Part shown: positions 41,581 through 52,400 of the stretch, piece after piece | How the letters are laid out: every line of letters begins with the position of its first letter | How positions within the stretch are numbered: the first letter of the stretch is position 1 | Origin: Rhea pennata | Lineage: Eukaryota; Chordata; Aves; Rheiformes; Rheidae | NCBI RefSeq assembly: GCF_028389875.1 | Contig: NC_084663.1 | Location: 215,660,876 to 215,724,875 of the forward strand | Reading direction: 5' to 3' | DNA: 64,000 nt | The notes under the pieces: generated by a model | Seen by the model: the letters and a program-made list of their open reading frames with translations, nothing else | Database searches by the model: none | Told to the model about the DNA's origin: nothing | Made by a program: the position numbers and the translations under genes

Positions 41581-43924
41581 GCTCAGGCACGCGGCCAGGT
41601 CCAGCGTGACCCGTGGGAAGGAGCTGTCGGTGCCGCAGGGTGATGACCTCCCGCGGGGACTACCCGCCCGGCCTCACCATGCTGACCCCAGGGAAGGGAG
41701 AGAGAGACCGTCCACCCAGGAGGCTCCTCGCAGCAGAAGGAGGACGGAGGCTCCAGCCGCAGCGGCGCGGTGCGAGCCCCGGGTGACGCCTTGCCCTCTC
41801 GTGCCATGTGCCGTCCGTCCGTCCAGCGCGGCGGTCGCGAGCGGCCCCGCGAGGGATCACCGCTGCGAGGCAGCCGCTTCCCAGCCCGGCCTTCCTCGGG
41901 GGGGGGGGGGGGGGGTTTCCAGGGAGCAGCGAGCCGGCCCCGCTTCCCACCGCGCCGTGCCGGCTCTGTCCATCAGCGGCTCCCGAGACCCAGACACGAG
42001 ACCCGTGGCCTGCGCCGCGGGCCGAGGGGACCGCGCTCGGGGGACGGCTCCGACACGCGAGACGCCTGCGGCGGGGGCCCGCTGCAGGCAGGGCTGGGCG
42101 AGCTCGCAGGGCCGCCAGCAGCCCGGAAAGCCGGAGCACGAGGGCGGAACCGGGCGGCAAGGACGAGGCTCCGGCGGCGCTGCGCTCCTCCAGCACCGCG
42201 ACCCCGCCGCGGGCCTCGCCCGGGGCTAGCTGGGGATTGTCTTCTCTTTTTTTCTTTTTCTTTTTCAGACGTGCTAAATAACGTTTGCAGGATTTCCTGG
42301 TGCTATAAATAAACCGATCGCAATATCTGCCCATCCGAGTCACGTTTTCTCTGACTCACGCGCCTCCGACCGTACCGGCGGGCGCCGCGGCGGCCGAAGG
42401 AGCGGAGCCCGGCCGGCGGGGAGGGCCGCGAGCGGCTTCGCCCGGCGCCGGCCCCGGTGGCGCCCCGGGCGCGGAGCCGCCCTAGGAGCCCGCTGCCCCC
42501 GGCCGGGGTCCGCGCCGCCGCGCGCCCGCGTCGCCCATCGCTTCTGCTTTCGCTAGCGGAGCAGGAAGAGGAAGATGCCGCGCGCTGCCGCCCCGCGCGC
42601 CGCCGGCCGCTGACCGCCCGAGCCCGGCCCGCCAGGGCCAGAACCGACACCAGCCCCGGAGCAGGGGAGGAAACTGCAGCAAGCGAAGCTGCCGGGCAGG
42701 AGCAAGGCGGGCGAGGGGGCCGCCGGTGGGCACGGTGCGGCACGGCGCGGCGCGGCACGGCGCGGTGGCTAATCCCCGCCGTGCTTACCGACCGCATTCC
42801 TGCCTGGGATTAAGCAACCCGCTCCGGGAGCTTTTGCCAGAGCTCCGCCGCCGCTGGCCTCTCCCGGCCGCGGAGCGGGGCCTGCGGGCGCCCGGGCCGA
42901 GCCCGGGGCCGGCGGGAGCCCCGCTGCGCCCGCCGCACCCGCTGCCAGGCTCCCCGGGCGCGGGCAGCGTGGTACCTGCAGGCGCCGCGTCCGGCGAGGC
43001 TGCCCGGCCCCCCGTGGCCCCTGCCTCCTCCTCCTCCTCTTCCTCCTCCGCCGCCGCCGCCGCCGCCGGGGCTTTGCCGAGGGGTTTCTGCCCGCCGCGC
43101 CACTTCCTCAAATGCCTCCCCGGCGTCCGGGAACTTGTAGAAAAGGCAGCGACGCGCCTTAAAACCCCCGGCGTGCGTGGAAACGTGTTGCAACAGCCTC
43201 CGCTAGCGAGCAGGGCGCTCGCAGCCCCGGCGCCCGGTCCCCTCCCCTCCCGCCTCCTCCGCCGCCCCGGCAGCCCAGCCGCGCGCGCGGGCACGAGCCG
43301 GCCGCCGGCCTCCCCCGGCACCGCGGGGCCCCGGGGCCCCGGCGAGCTCCTCCCGCGGGGGAGCGCTGCGAAGGCGCCGGCGCCGCGCGAGACCCCGCCG
43401 GACGGCGCCGCCGGGTTTCCCCCGCGGCGCTGGCGGCGAGGCGCCAGGGCAGCGGGCTCGGGCGCACTCCTCCCTGCCGGTTTTTCTCCCCACCTGCGTC
43501 CTCTCCGCCGCGCTCCCGCGCCGCATCGCACAGCGGAGCCGCCGCACCGAGGCGTTTCCCCCCGCCGGCCGGGGCACGGCCGTCGGCGGGGCGTCGCGGC
43601 GCGCGCGGCCGCACGAGTTTCCCTGCGAGAAGGCGAAAGCGGGCGATTCGTCCGTGGGATTTCACGCGCCGGCGCAAACACGTGGAGCACGCCAGGGCGT
43701 ACGCGGCCGGCAGAAGGGAAGCCAAACCCCGCCGAGTCAGCAGGCGCCGCACGTGGGAAGGGTCCGGCCGGCGCCCGGTGCTCTTCGGGTCGCCGCGGCC
43801 TCGCCGCCGCTGCACGTCCGCTCCTGCGCGCCTCGGCCCCGCTCCGCAGATCCCCCCGGCCGCCGAGCCCGGCGCGCTGGGAGCTGCCAGCGGGGCCGGG
43901 GCCACCGGCTGCGTGCAGCCCATC
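41581..43924. other. CpG-rich block, candidate ARAP1 leader-exon region
   Basis: Very GC-rich, with an 18-base G run at 41898-41915. A position between ARAP1 coding exon 1 and STARD10 makes it a candidate for the ARAP1 promoter, but I could not define an exon. Confidence 0.35.
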
Positions 43925-44490
43925 GGGGCGGGCACAGGCGAGCGAGGTGCGCACAGGCGAGCGGGGTGTGCACAGGCAACTGGGGTGCACGCAGGCGAGC
44001 AGGGTGTGCACAGCCGATTGGGGTGTGCACGGCTGATCAGGCTGTGCACAGGGTGTGCATGGCTGGAGCATGCACAGTCAGTTAGGGTGTGCACAGCCTA
44101 TCTGGGTGTGCACAGGTGATCGGGGTGTGCGTGGCTGACTGGCGTGTGTGTGGCTGGAGCGTGCACAGGTGATCAGGATGCATAGAGGTGACCAGAGTGT
44201 GCATGGCCGATCGGGGTGTGCACGGCCGATTGGGGTGCGTATGGCCAATTGGGGTGTGCACAGCTGGAGCATGCACAGCCAACTGGGGTGTGCACAGTAG
44301 ATTGGGGTGTACATGGCTGGAGCGTGCACAGCTGATCGGGGTGTGCACAGGCAACTGGGGTGCACACAGGCGAGCAGGGTGTGCACAGCCGATTGGGGTG
44401 TGCACAGTAGATTGGGGTGTGCACAGTAGATTGGGGTGTGCATGGCTGGAGCGTGCACAGCCGATCGGGGTGTGCAGGGCCAGATGGGGC
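43925..44490. repeat. 18-20-bp minisatellite (GTGTGCACAG core)
   Basis: Units such as GTGTGCACAGCCGATTGGG and GTGTGCATGGCTGGAGC. About 30 copies, moderately degenerate. Confidence 0.9.
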
Positions 44491-45169
44491 ACGGGAAGCC
44501 GCTCGGGGCACATGCAGCAGCTCAGGGCACGTGCCAGCTTCGCCCGGGAGCGCCAGCCCCAGCCCGCGGCGGCCCCCCTTCTCCCTGCGCATCAGACATC
44601 TCGAGGGCCTCGCTCCCACGCTCCCTTCGCCCCGGCGCGCTGGTCCGACCCTCGCCGCCCGCACTGGCCGCTTGCCCGCTCCCCCCGGGCCCCTAATTAA
44701 CAAGGAAGCTCCTGCCCCAGCGGCGCCGGGCGGGCAGGGAGCGAGGGCCTGGCAGCAGGGACGGACGGCGCCCAGGGCTGCAAATCCCAGGCGGGAGGCG
44801 GCGGCGCTTTGCAGCAGCAGGGAGGCGCCAGCCCTGCTGCCCTCCGAGCCCCACGGAGCCCCGGCGCCCCGAAGCCTGTGCACGGCCAGGGAACGGAGAT
44901 GGTATCGCACGCGCTGCCTTTTGCAGTATCTTTCCAGCCCTCTTACCTTGTAATCAAAGACTGGTTCTCGCCGTCGCCCGCCCACCTCGGGGACTCACAA
45001 GGCTCACGGCGCCTGACACACTTTCTGCTCCGCATGGAAACGTCCGCCAAAATAGGTCAGGAAACCGTATCCACGCGCAGGGCTGCTCGCAGCCCCCCAG
45101 CGCTCTCACTGCAGCCGCCCAGGCTCATGCAAAGCAGGGAGCCGGGGCTGCAGGCGCGGCGGGACGCGG
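44491..45169. other. Spacer between two minisatellites
   Basis: No feature recognised. Confidence 0.5.
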
Positions 45170-45690
45170 CTGTGCACGGCTGGATGCTCCAGTGCATGGT
45201 GCGATGCCCTAGCACGCACAGGCCCCAGTGCACGGCTGGATGCCCCGGTGCATGGACGCCCCAGTGCACGGATGCCCCAGAGCACGGATGCCCCAGTGCA
45301 CAGTGCACGGATGCCCTGGTACACGGGTGCCCCAGTGCACAGTGCGCAGATGCCCCGGTGCACGGACGCCCCAGTGCACAGTGCGCGGATGCCCTGGTAC
45401 ACCGGTGCCCCAGTGCACGGATGCCCCAGAGCACGGATGCCCCAGTGCACAGTGCACGGATGCCCTGGTACACGGGTGCCCCAGTGCACAGTGCGCAGAT
45501 GCCCCGGTGCATGGACGCCCCAGTGCACAGTGCGCGGATGCCCTGGTACACCGGTGCCCCAGTGCACGGATGCCCCAGAGCACGGACGCCCCAGAGCACA
45601 GACGCCCCAGTGCACAGTGCGCGGATGCCCTGGTACACCGGTGCCCCAGAGCACGGATGCCCCGGCACAGGGCAGGATGCCGCAGGCTGC
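45170..45690. repeat. 15-20-bp minisatellite (CCCAGTGCACGGATG core)
   Basis: Alternating GGATGCCCCAGTGCAC, GGATGCCCCAGAGCAC and GGATGCCCTGGTACAC modules that recur in a longer shared order, for example around 45,300-45,400 and 45,450-45,560. Confidence 0.92.
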
Positions 45691-47029
45691 CGCAGAGCAG
45701 CGACCCACCGTGCAGCGAGCCGTCGGGGGGGCCGCTGTGGGCTCGGGGGGCACGGCACCGCCCCACGCCTCGCGGGAGCCGTTCGTGCACAGCTCGGGCA
45801 CCGCGCGGCACCGCTCCGGACCGTGTTTTGCTTTCCTGCAAGTGGGAAGTGAAAGCGTCTTGGTGAACGCCCTGACCGTCCCGGTGGCGGCGGCGCCTTC
45901 GCCGGGCCGTGCTCCCCCAGCACTGACCCCGGCCCTGGGCGCCTTCGCGCTTCCTCCTCCTCCTCCTCCTCCTCGGCGCAGCAGTGACCCCGAGGGCGGG
46001 CGGCGGGAGAGGCGGGCGGCGGGAGGACAGGCGGCGGCGGGCAGCAGCAAGGCGCTTGCTAACCCAGCCCAGCCTGGCGCGAAGCCCCGTGGTGTTTGCA
46101 GACAGGTTTCTCTTGCGCTCGTGCAGCGGCATGTCTGGGCCCCCGGCGCCCCACGAACCTGCCCCCCCCCCCCCTCGCCGGGCCGGGCGGGCCGGGGTGG
46201 GGGGCAGAAAGGGCAGGTTTTGAACGCTGAAAACCCGCGCGCAGCCCCGGCGCGGCCCCGAAACCGCGGCCCGCCGCCGCCGGGCTGCCCCGAAGGGCTG
46301 CGCGGGGCCGTGGCGCCCGCCCCGGCACCCCTCGCGCTCCCCGCGCGGCACCTTCCCGCCCGCGGCGCTCCGCATTTTCACACCGCTGCAGAGCACACGG
46401 AGGAAGCACGCGCGCGTGCAAACCCCCCCCCCCCCCCCCCGGAGCGCCCGGAGCGCAGCCCCGTCCCCCGCGGTTTGCCCCACGGCGGGTGCCGAAGCCG
46501 CGGGACGCCGGAGCACGCGCCGACGGCGAGCTTCCCCCTCTCCGCTTTATTAAGCGGAGCGCTGGGAACGGGCATGCTCGCCCCGCTCGGGCCCGGCCCC
46601 GCTCGCTGCCCTGTCCGCCCAGGGGCAAAAAACACAGGGGCTTTCCCGAAAGACGGGCTGGTTGGGTTCTCTCTCCCCACCCCAGTTTTTCCCACGGTCG
46701 ACGGCAATAACCTGCCTTTTTGCTCACAGCCCGGTCCTGGGGGGGGGGGGCTGCACTTTTCCACGCTGCAATTCCTTCGCCAGACGGATAACGAGGAAAG
46801 CGAAGAAGGGAAATCGCGGCGGAGGAAACTTCCCGTGCACAGCCGGTGCCCCCAGCACCGGGATCAGCTGCGCCCGCCCCGCGTCGAGCCCGCAGCGTGC
46901 CGGGGCGGCTCGCAAGGCCCCGAAATCGCCTCCTCCCTGCCCGTTCCCACGGGCAAAGCCGCTTCCACAGGCAAACGGGCACGGCGCAGCTCGGCTGCAC
47001 AGGCGGCCGGGGGCCGCTGCGCTCGCACC
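45691..47029. other. CpG-rich block, second candidate ARAP1 promoter region
   Basis: GC-rich with an 18-base C run at 46423-46440. Open frames cross it in several phases owing to composition. No protein match. Confidence 0.35.
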
Positions 47030-47215
47030 GCCGCAGTTTCATCATTGCACTCGCGCTGTTCCAGTTTCATCTCTGCACTCGCACCGTTCCAGTTTCATCC
47101 CTGCGCTTGCACCACTGCAGTTCCACCGCTGCACTCGCACCGTCACGGTTCCACCTCTGCGCTTGCTCCGTTCCAGTTCCACCGCCGCGCTGGCACCGCT
47201 GCAGGTCACCTCTCT
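47030..47215. repeat. Short 30-bp tandem repeat
   Basis: About six units of CACTCGCACCGTTCCAGTTT-CATCCCTG type in CpG-rich DNA. Confidence 0.75.
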
Positions 47216-47959
47216 CCCCGCCCGGTGCAGCGCGGTTCCCCGGGGTGCCCCCGCTCCTGCCACCCCGCGAGCCCGTCCCCGGTCGCTCTCTCCAGCCGTC
47301 CCGGGCGCTCGGAGCGTGCCCGGAGCATCCTTGCTCCCCGCATGCTCAGGTCATCCTCTCCGAACAGCCGCGGCGCAGGAGGGTGCCGCGGCCTCCCGCG
47401 GATCATGGGGGCTCCGGCAGCACCCTCGGGACACCCCCCCCCCCCCCGCCCCGGGAAGGGGCAGGAATGGGGGCAGCTCAGCCCTGCACCCCGGAAAGCT
47501 GCGCAGAGCTGCCGGCTCCGGGCCCGCTGCCGACCTGGCATCCTCCGCTCCGCTAAGGACCGTTTTTTCCTCCAGACACCCCCAAAACCTCCCACCCCCC
47601 AGCCAAGCAGCACCTCCAGGGGCGCAAGGACCTCGTCCCCCCCCCCGGCTCAGCATGCACCGGCGGCAGCTCCGCTCTGGCTTTGCGCCGCTCTTGCCCT
47701 CTTACTGCAGTGGGGCGGCTGCCGGCCCCCGTGCGACGGCACCACGTCCCCCGGCCCCCCACTCCGGGCCCGCTCCGCGTTTCCTCCCCATCTTGCAGCC
47801 CGCAGAGGCCTCGGCACCGGGCTGGCGCCGGCGCGGGGCAGACGGCCCCACGGGGGTTCCCGCGGCGGGCACTGCCCTGCCCGCTGGAGCGGGGGAAGCC
47901 CGTCCCAGAATTAAATAAATAAAGTGCCGTGCACGGGCCGGCCCCGGCCCGGTTGCCCT
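47216..47959. other. GC-rich spacer with plus-strand AATAAA cluster
   Basis: Overlapping AATAAA motifs at about 47,915-47,926 on the plus strand. No plus-strand gene was recognised upstream. Confidence 0.4.
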
Positions 47960-48575
47960 CCTCCCGGGCTTCCCCCCGGCATCACCCCAGGATCCCCCCG
48001 GCATCTCTCCAACACTCCCTGGCATCCCCCGGCACTGCCCCCGGATCCCCTCAGCATGTTCCCATCACCCAACTAGGATCCCCCCAGCTTCGCCCCTAGC
48101 TCCATCCAGGAGCCCCCCGGCATGCCCTGGCCTCTCCCCAAGATCCCCCCAGCTTCCCCCCAGCATCCCTCCAGTTTCATCTGGCATCCCCCCAGGATCT
48201 CCTGCCATCCCCCCAGCTTTCCCCCAGGATCCTCCTAGCTTCCTCTCAGCATCCCCCCCCAGGGATCCCCCTCACAACCCCTTGCATCCCCCTGGCATTG
48301 CCCCAGGATCTCCTTGGCGTCTCCCCAGCATCCCACTAGGATCCCCCTGGCATCTCCCCAGCTTCCCTCCAGCATCCCTCTGGCATCCCACTGGCTTTCC
48401 CCCAGGATCTCCAGAGCCCTGGCATCCTCCCAGCATCTCCCTGGCATCCCCCCAGCATCCCCTCAGCATCCTCCCGGCATCTCCCCAGCATTCCCCAAGG
48501 ATCCCCCCTCGGTATCCCCACTGGCATCCCCCTGGCATCTCCCCGGCATCCTCTGGCATCGCTTGAGCTCCCGCG
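47960..48575. repeat. Degenerate CATCCCCC-type repeat downstream of STARD10
   Basis: GGCATCCCCCCAGCATCTCCC and AGGATCCCCCTGGCATC modules of about 10-20 bp, just beyond the STARD10 polyadenylation signal. The composition resembles the ARAP1 19-bp array but the unit and spacing differ. Confidence 0.85.
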
Positions 48576-48929
48576 GCATCTGCCCAGCATCCCCCGGCCT
48601 CCCGCCGGCGCCGCACGGAGCGGGCGCCCGTCCCCGCTCCCCCCGCGGGTGCCGGGTGGAGAAGCTGGCGGCAGCAGCGGAACCGGTTTTCCCCACGGGA
48701 GCATCGGCTCCCGGCCGCCCGCTCCTGGCCTCCTGGCAGAGCTGCAAAGCATCCTGCTGGCAGCCAGAGCCGGGCTGAGACCGGCCAGCTCGGGACACGC
48801 AGCCGCTGTGGCCGGTGGCGGGCTGCTGCCGGGCCCCGCTGCTTCCCGCTCCGGGGGGGCTCCCGGAGCCTCGGGGCCCCGGATCCGGCCGGGGGGAGGC
48901 TCGGGCCGCACGGAGAGGCCAGGTCGCCC

Positions 48930-49215
48930 CGCGCGTCCCATTGATCCCTTTTATTCCTGAATAACCCGCTCCGGCACGACAGGCGCCGCCGGCGCGGGAA
49001 CAGCTCTGAAATCCGGATCCAAGGCCTCTAATCCCAGCGCAGCAAGCGTCCGGCCGCCGGGACGGGGGCTCCCGCCCGGGGGAGGCGGCTCCGCTCCGCG
49101 CGGGGGGTCGGAGGAAGGCCCCGGCGGCGCGGGCGCGGGGGGGCCCTTCCCGCGGGAAGCGGGGGGCCGCGCGGGGGGCGGCCCGCGCGAGGGCGGCGGG
49201 GGCCGGCGGGGGCCC
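48930..49215 (-). other. STARD10: STARD10 3'UTR
   Basis: GC-rich sequence from the stop codon to an AATAAA at 48950-48955 (minus strand). The end position is estimated from the signal. Confidence 0.6.
48950..48955 (-). terminator. STARD10 polyadenylation signal AATAAA
   Basis: Canonical AATAAA on the minus strand, about 260 bp after the STARD10 stop and the first one downstream. Confidence 0.7.
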
Positions 49216-49443
49216 TCAGTTGATGCTGTCGTCGTCGCTGGCCTCGCCGCGGTCGTCCCTGCCCTCGGCCAGGGCGCTCTCGTCGATGTTCTCCAGGGAG
49301 TCGGCGTGCTGGACGGAGAGCTCGGCGAGCGCCACGGCGGGCAGCGGGCTCTGCTCCGGGAACAGCCACGGCTTGAAGTGCGGGTTGTGCTGCAGCTTCC
49401 ACGCCGGGTACTTCAGGCAGGCCTTGTACATCCGCTTCATCGC
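49216..49443 (-). CDS. STARD10: STARD10 coding exon 6 (C-terminal helix and acidic tail)
   Basis: Residues 196-270 and stop. AMKRMYKACLKYPAWKLQHN closes the START fold; LSVQHADSLENIDESALAE and EASDDDSIN form the acidic tail with the CK2-type serine. Acceptor gccgcag, phase 0. Confidence 0.96.
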   Translation of the reverse strand, partial: AMKRMYKACLKYPAWKLQHNPHFKPWLFPEQSPLPAVALAELSVQHADSLENIDESALAEGRDDRGEASDDDSIN

Positions 49444-52400
49444 CTGCGGCGGCCGGCGTCAGCGCCCGCTCCGCGCCCGCTCTACGACCGCCCCGCGCCC
49501 GCTCCGTGTCTGCTCCACACCCGCTCCGTGCCCGCTCCATGCCCGCTCTGCACCCATGCCACACTCACTCCGTGCCCGCTCCATGCCCGCTCTGCACCCA
49601 CTCCGTGCCCACTCCATGCCTATTCCATGCCCGCTCTGCACCCATGCCACACTCGCTCCGTGCCCGCTCCATGCCCGCTCTGCACCCACTCCGTGCCCAC
49701 TCCATGCCTACTCCATGCCCGCTCTGCATCCATGCCACACTCGCTCCGTGCCCGCTCCATGCCCGCTCTGCACCCACTCCGTGCCCACTCCATGCCTACT
49801 CCATGCCTGCTCTGCACCCATGCCACACTCGCTCCGTGCCCGCTCTGCACCTGCCCCATGCCCACTCTGTACCCACACTCCACAGCTGCTCCACACCGGC
49901 TCTGTGCCCACTCTGCACCTGCTCCACACCCGCTCCATGCCCGCTCCACACCTGCTCCATGCCTGCTCCGTGGCTGCTCTGTGCCTGCTCTGCACCTGCT
50001 CCATGCCCGCTCTGTGCCCACACTCTGCACCTGCTCCACACCCGCTCCATGCCCGCTCCGCACCGGCTCTGTGCCTGCTCTGCACCCGCTCTGTGCCCAC
50101 TCCATGCCCACTCCGTGCCTGCTCCATGCCCCCTCTGCATCCACTCTGCACCCGCTCCATGCCTGCCCCGTGCCCGCTCCGCGCCCGCTGCCGCACTCAC
50201 CTTGGGTGCCAGCAGCTGCGAGGACTTGTTCACCACCCACTTGGGCAGGGAGCCTGCGCGAGAGGAGCCGCCGTGAGCCCCCAGCACCTTCCCGGGGCCA
50301 CGGGCACCGGCAAAATGACGGGGCCCCCGAAGCCGAGGGCAGCGCGGGGCGCTCCGGGGACGAACGCGAAAGCAGCGTTTCCCCGGTGGCTCATTCCACC
50401 TTCTGCCGGTTCCAAAAGCTCCCCGGGGCGCAGCGCGCACCCCACACGCCCGGGCTGACACTGCCCGGCCCCCGTTACCTTTGGGGTCCACTTGTGCCAG
50501 GTAGGTGATGCTGCAGCTCTTGGCGCCCCTGCCCTGCACCAGGTAGCCCGTCTGGATGGAGACCGCTCTCACCATGTCCTTCCTGGGCGGGTAGTTCTGC
50601 GGAGAGGCCCCGGGCACCGCGCGGGGCAGCGTCGGTGCGACCCATCCCCGCGCCCGTGCCCCCCGCCAGGCTCGCGCCGCCCCAGGCCGTGCCGCGCGCC
50701 CGCCGCCCCCGCACGCTCGCCGCTCACCGGGTGCTTCACGGAGTAGTTCATGATGATGTAGTCGGAGCCCATGGGCAGCCAGGAGCGCAGCGTGATGACG
50801 TCCCGGTTCTTCAGGGGCTTGGGGCACTTCCCTGGGGACGGCAAGGTGCACGGTGAGGGGAAGGGGGGTGACACGGCGTGAGACGCCCGCCCACGTTGCA
50901 CCCCTGCAAGCCGGTCCCCGCGTCGTGCCTGCAGGCGCCCCCCAAGCCCCCGCTCACAGGCGTAGTAGCCCACGTCCGAGTTGACCGTCAGCTTCCCGAT
51001 GTCGAAGGTCTCGATGACGTTGGTGTCCCACTTTTTCCGGTACTCGATGTCATGCAGCACGTCGTAGAGCGTCTCCGCCGGCACGTCCTTGCACTCCATC
51101 CTGCACTGCGGGGCCGGGCGGGTGAGAAACCGCCCCCACGGCCTCCGCCGCCCCGTGGTGGTCCCGCACACCCTCCCCACCCCGAGGCGCCCAGGAAAAG
51201 CCCTGGAGCTGCCCAGTAGGGCCCCACCATCACTGCATTGCACAGATGGCCACTGCACAGATGGGGCATCACACAGACCAGGCATCACACCAGCCCAGCA
51301 TCGCACAGAGAAGGTGCTGCGTGGATGGAACATCGCACCATCAGGACATCGCTTGGACAAGTCATGCAGGGATACGTCATTGCACAGATGGGACATCACA
51401 CCAGTGGGACATCACATGGATGGTGCACTGCACGGATGGGACATCACACTGGCGGGACCTTGCCAGGATGGAGCGCTGCACGGACATGGCACTGCACAGA
51501 TGGGACATCACACTGGTGGGACCTTGCATGCATGGAGCACTGCACGGACAGGACAACACACTGGTGGGACCTTGCAGGGATGGAGCGCTGCACAGACATG
51601 GCACTGCACAGATGGGACATCACACTGGTGGGACCTTGCATGCATGCAGCACTGCGTGGATGGGACATTACACTGGTGGGACCTTGCAGGGATGGAGCAC
51701 TGCATGGATGGGACATTACATTGGTGGGACATCGCATGGATGGAGCACTGCACGGACAGGGCACTGCAAAGATGGGACATCGCACTGGTGGGACCTTGCA
51801 TGCATGGAGCACTGCATGGATGGGACATTACATTGGTGGGACATTGCAGGGATGGAGCACTGCACAGATGGGACATCGCACTGGTGGGACCTTGCCGGGA
51901 TGGAGCGCTGCACGGACATGGCACTGCACAGATGGGACATCGCACTGGTGGGACCTTGCATGCATGGAGCACTGCACAGATGGGACATTACACTGGTGGG
52001 ACATCGCATGGATGGAGCACTGCATGGACAGGGCACTGCACAGATGGGACATCGCACTGGTGGGACCTTGCATGCATGGAGCACTGCGTGGATGGGACAT
52101 TACACTGGTGGGAGCTTGCACAGCTGGAGCACTGCACGGACGGGGCACTGCGCAGCTCCGCGGGCTGGGTCCCGGAGTGCTGGGCAGCCCGGGGCAGCCT
52201 GGCTGCCTTGGAAGCAGACTGCCCTGCAGTGCTGCACCCACCAGGGAGCCCCCTCACTGCAACTCCCTCCCCGGATTTCCATCCCCACCGGCTCTGAGGA
52301 GGGCAAGACAGCGCCCAGCGGCTCCCACGGCGGGCGCAGGGCGGCAGGAGGCAGCTCCGAGCGCCGGGCACGGAGCAGCCCCACGGTGCTGGCGGGTGAT

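Noticed and set aside
45248..47914. 888-codon plus-strand open frame followed by AATAAA motifs
   Set aside because: Begins in a minisatellite, is low-complexity Pro/Arg/Ala, and reflects scarcity of stop codons at high GC; no protein match.
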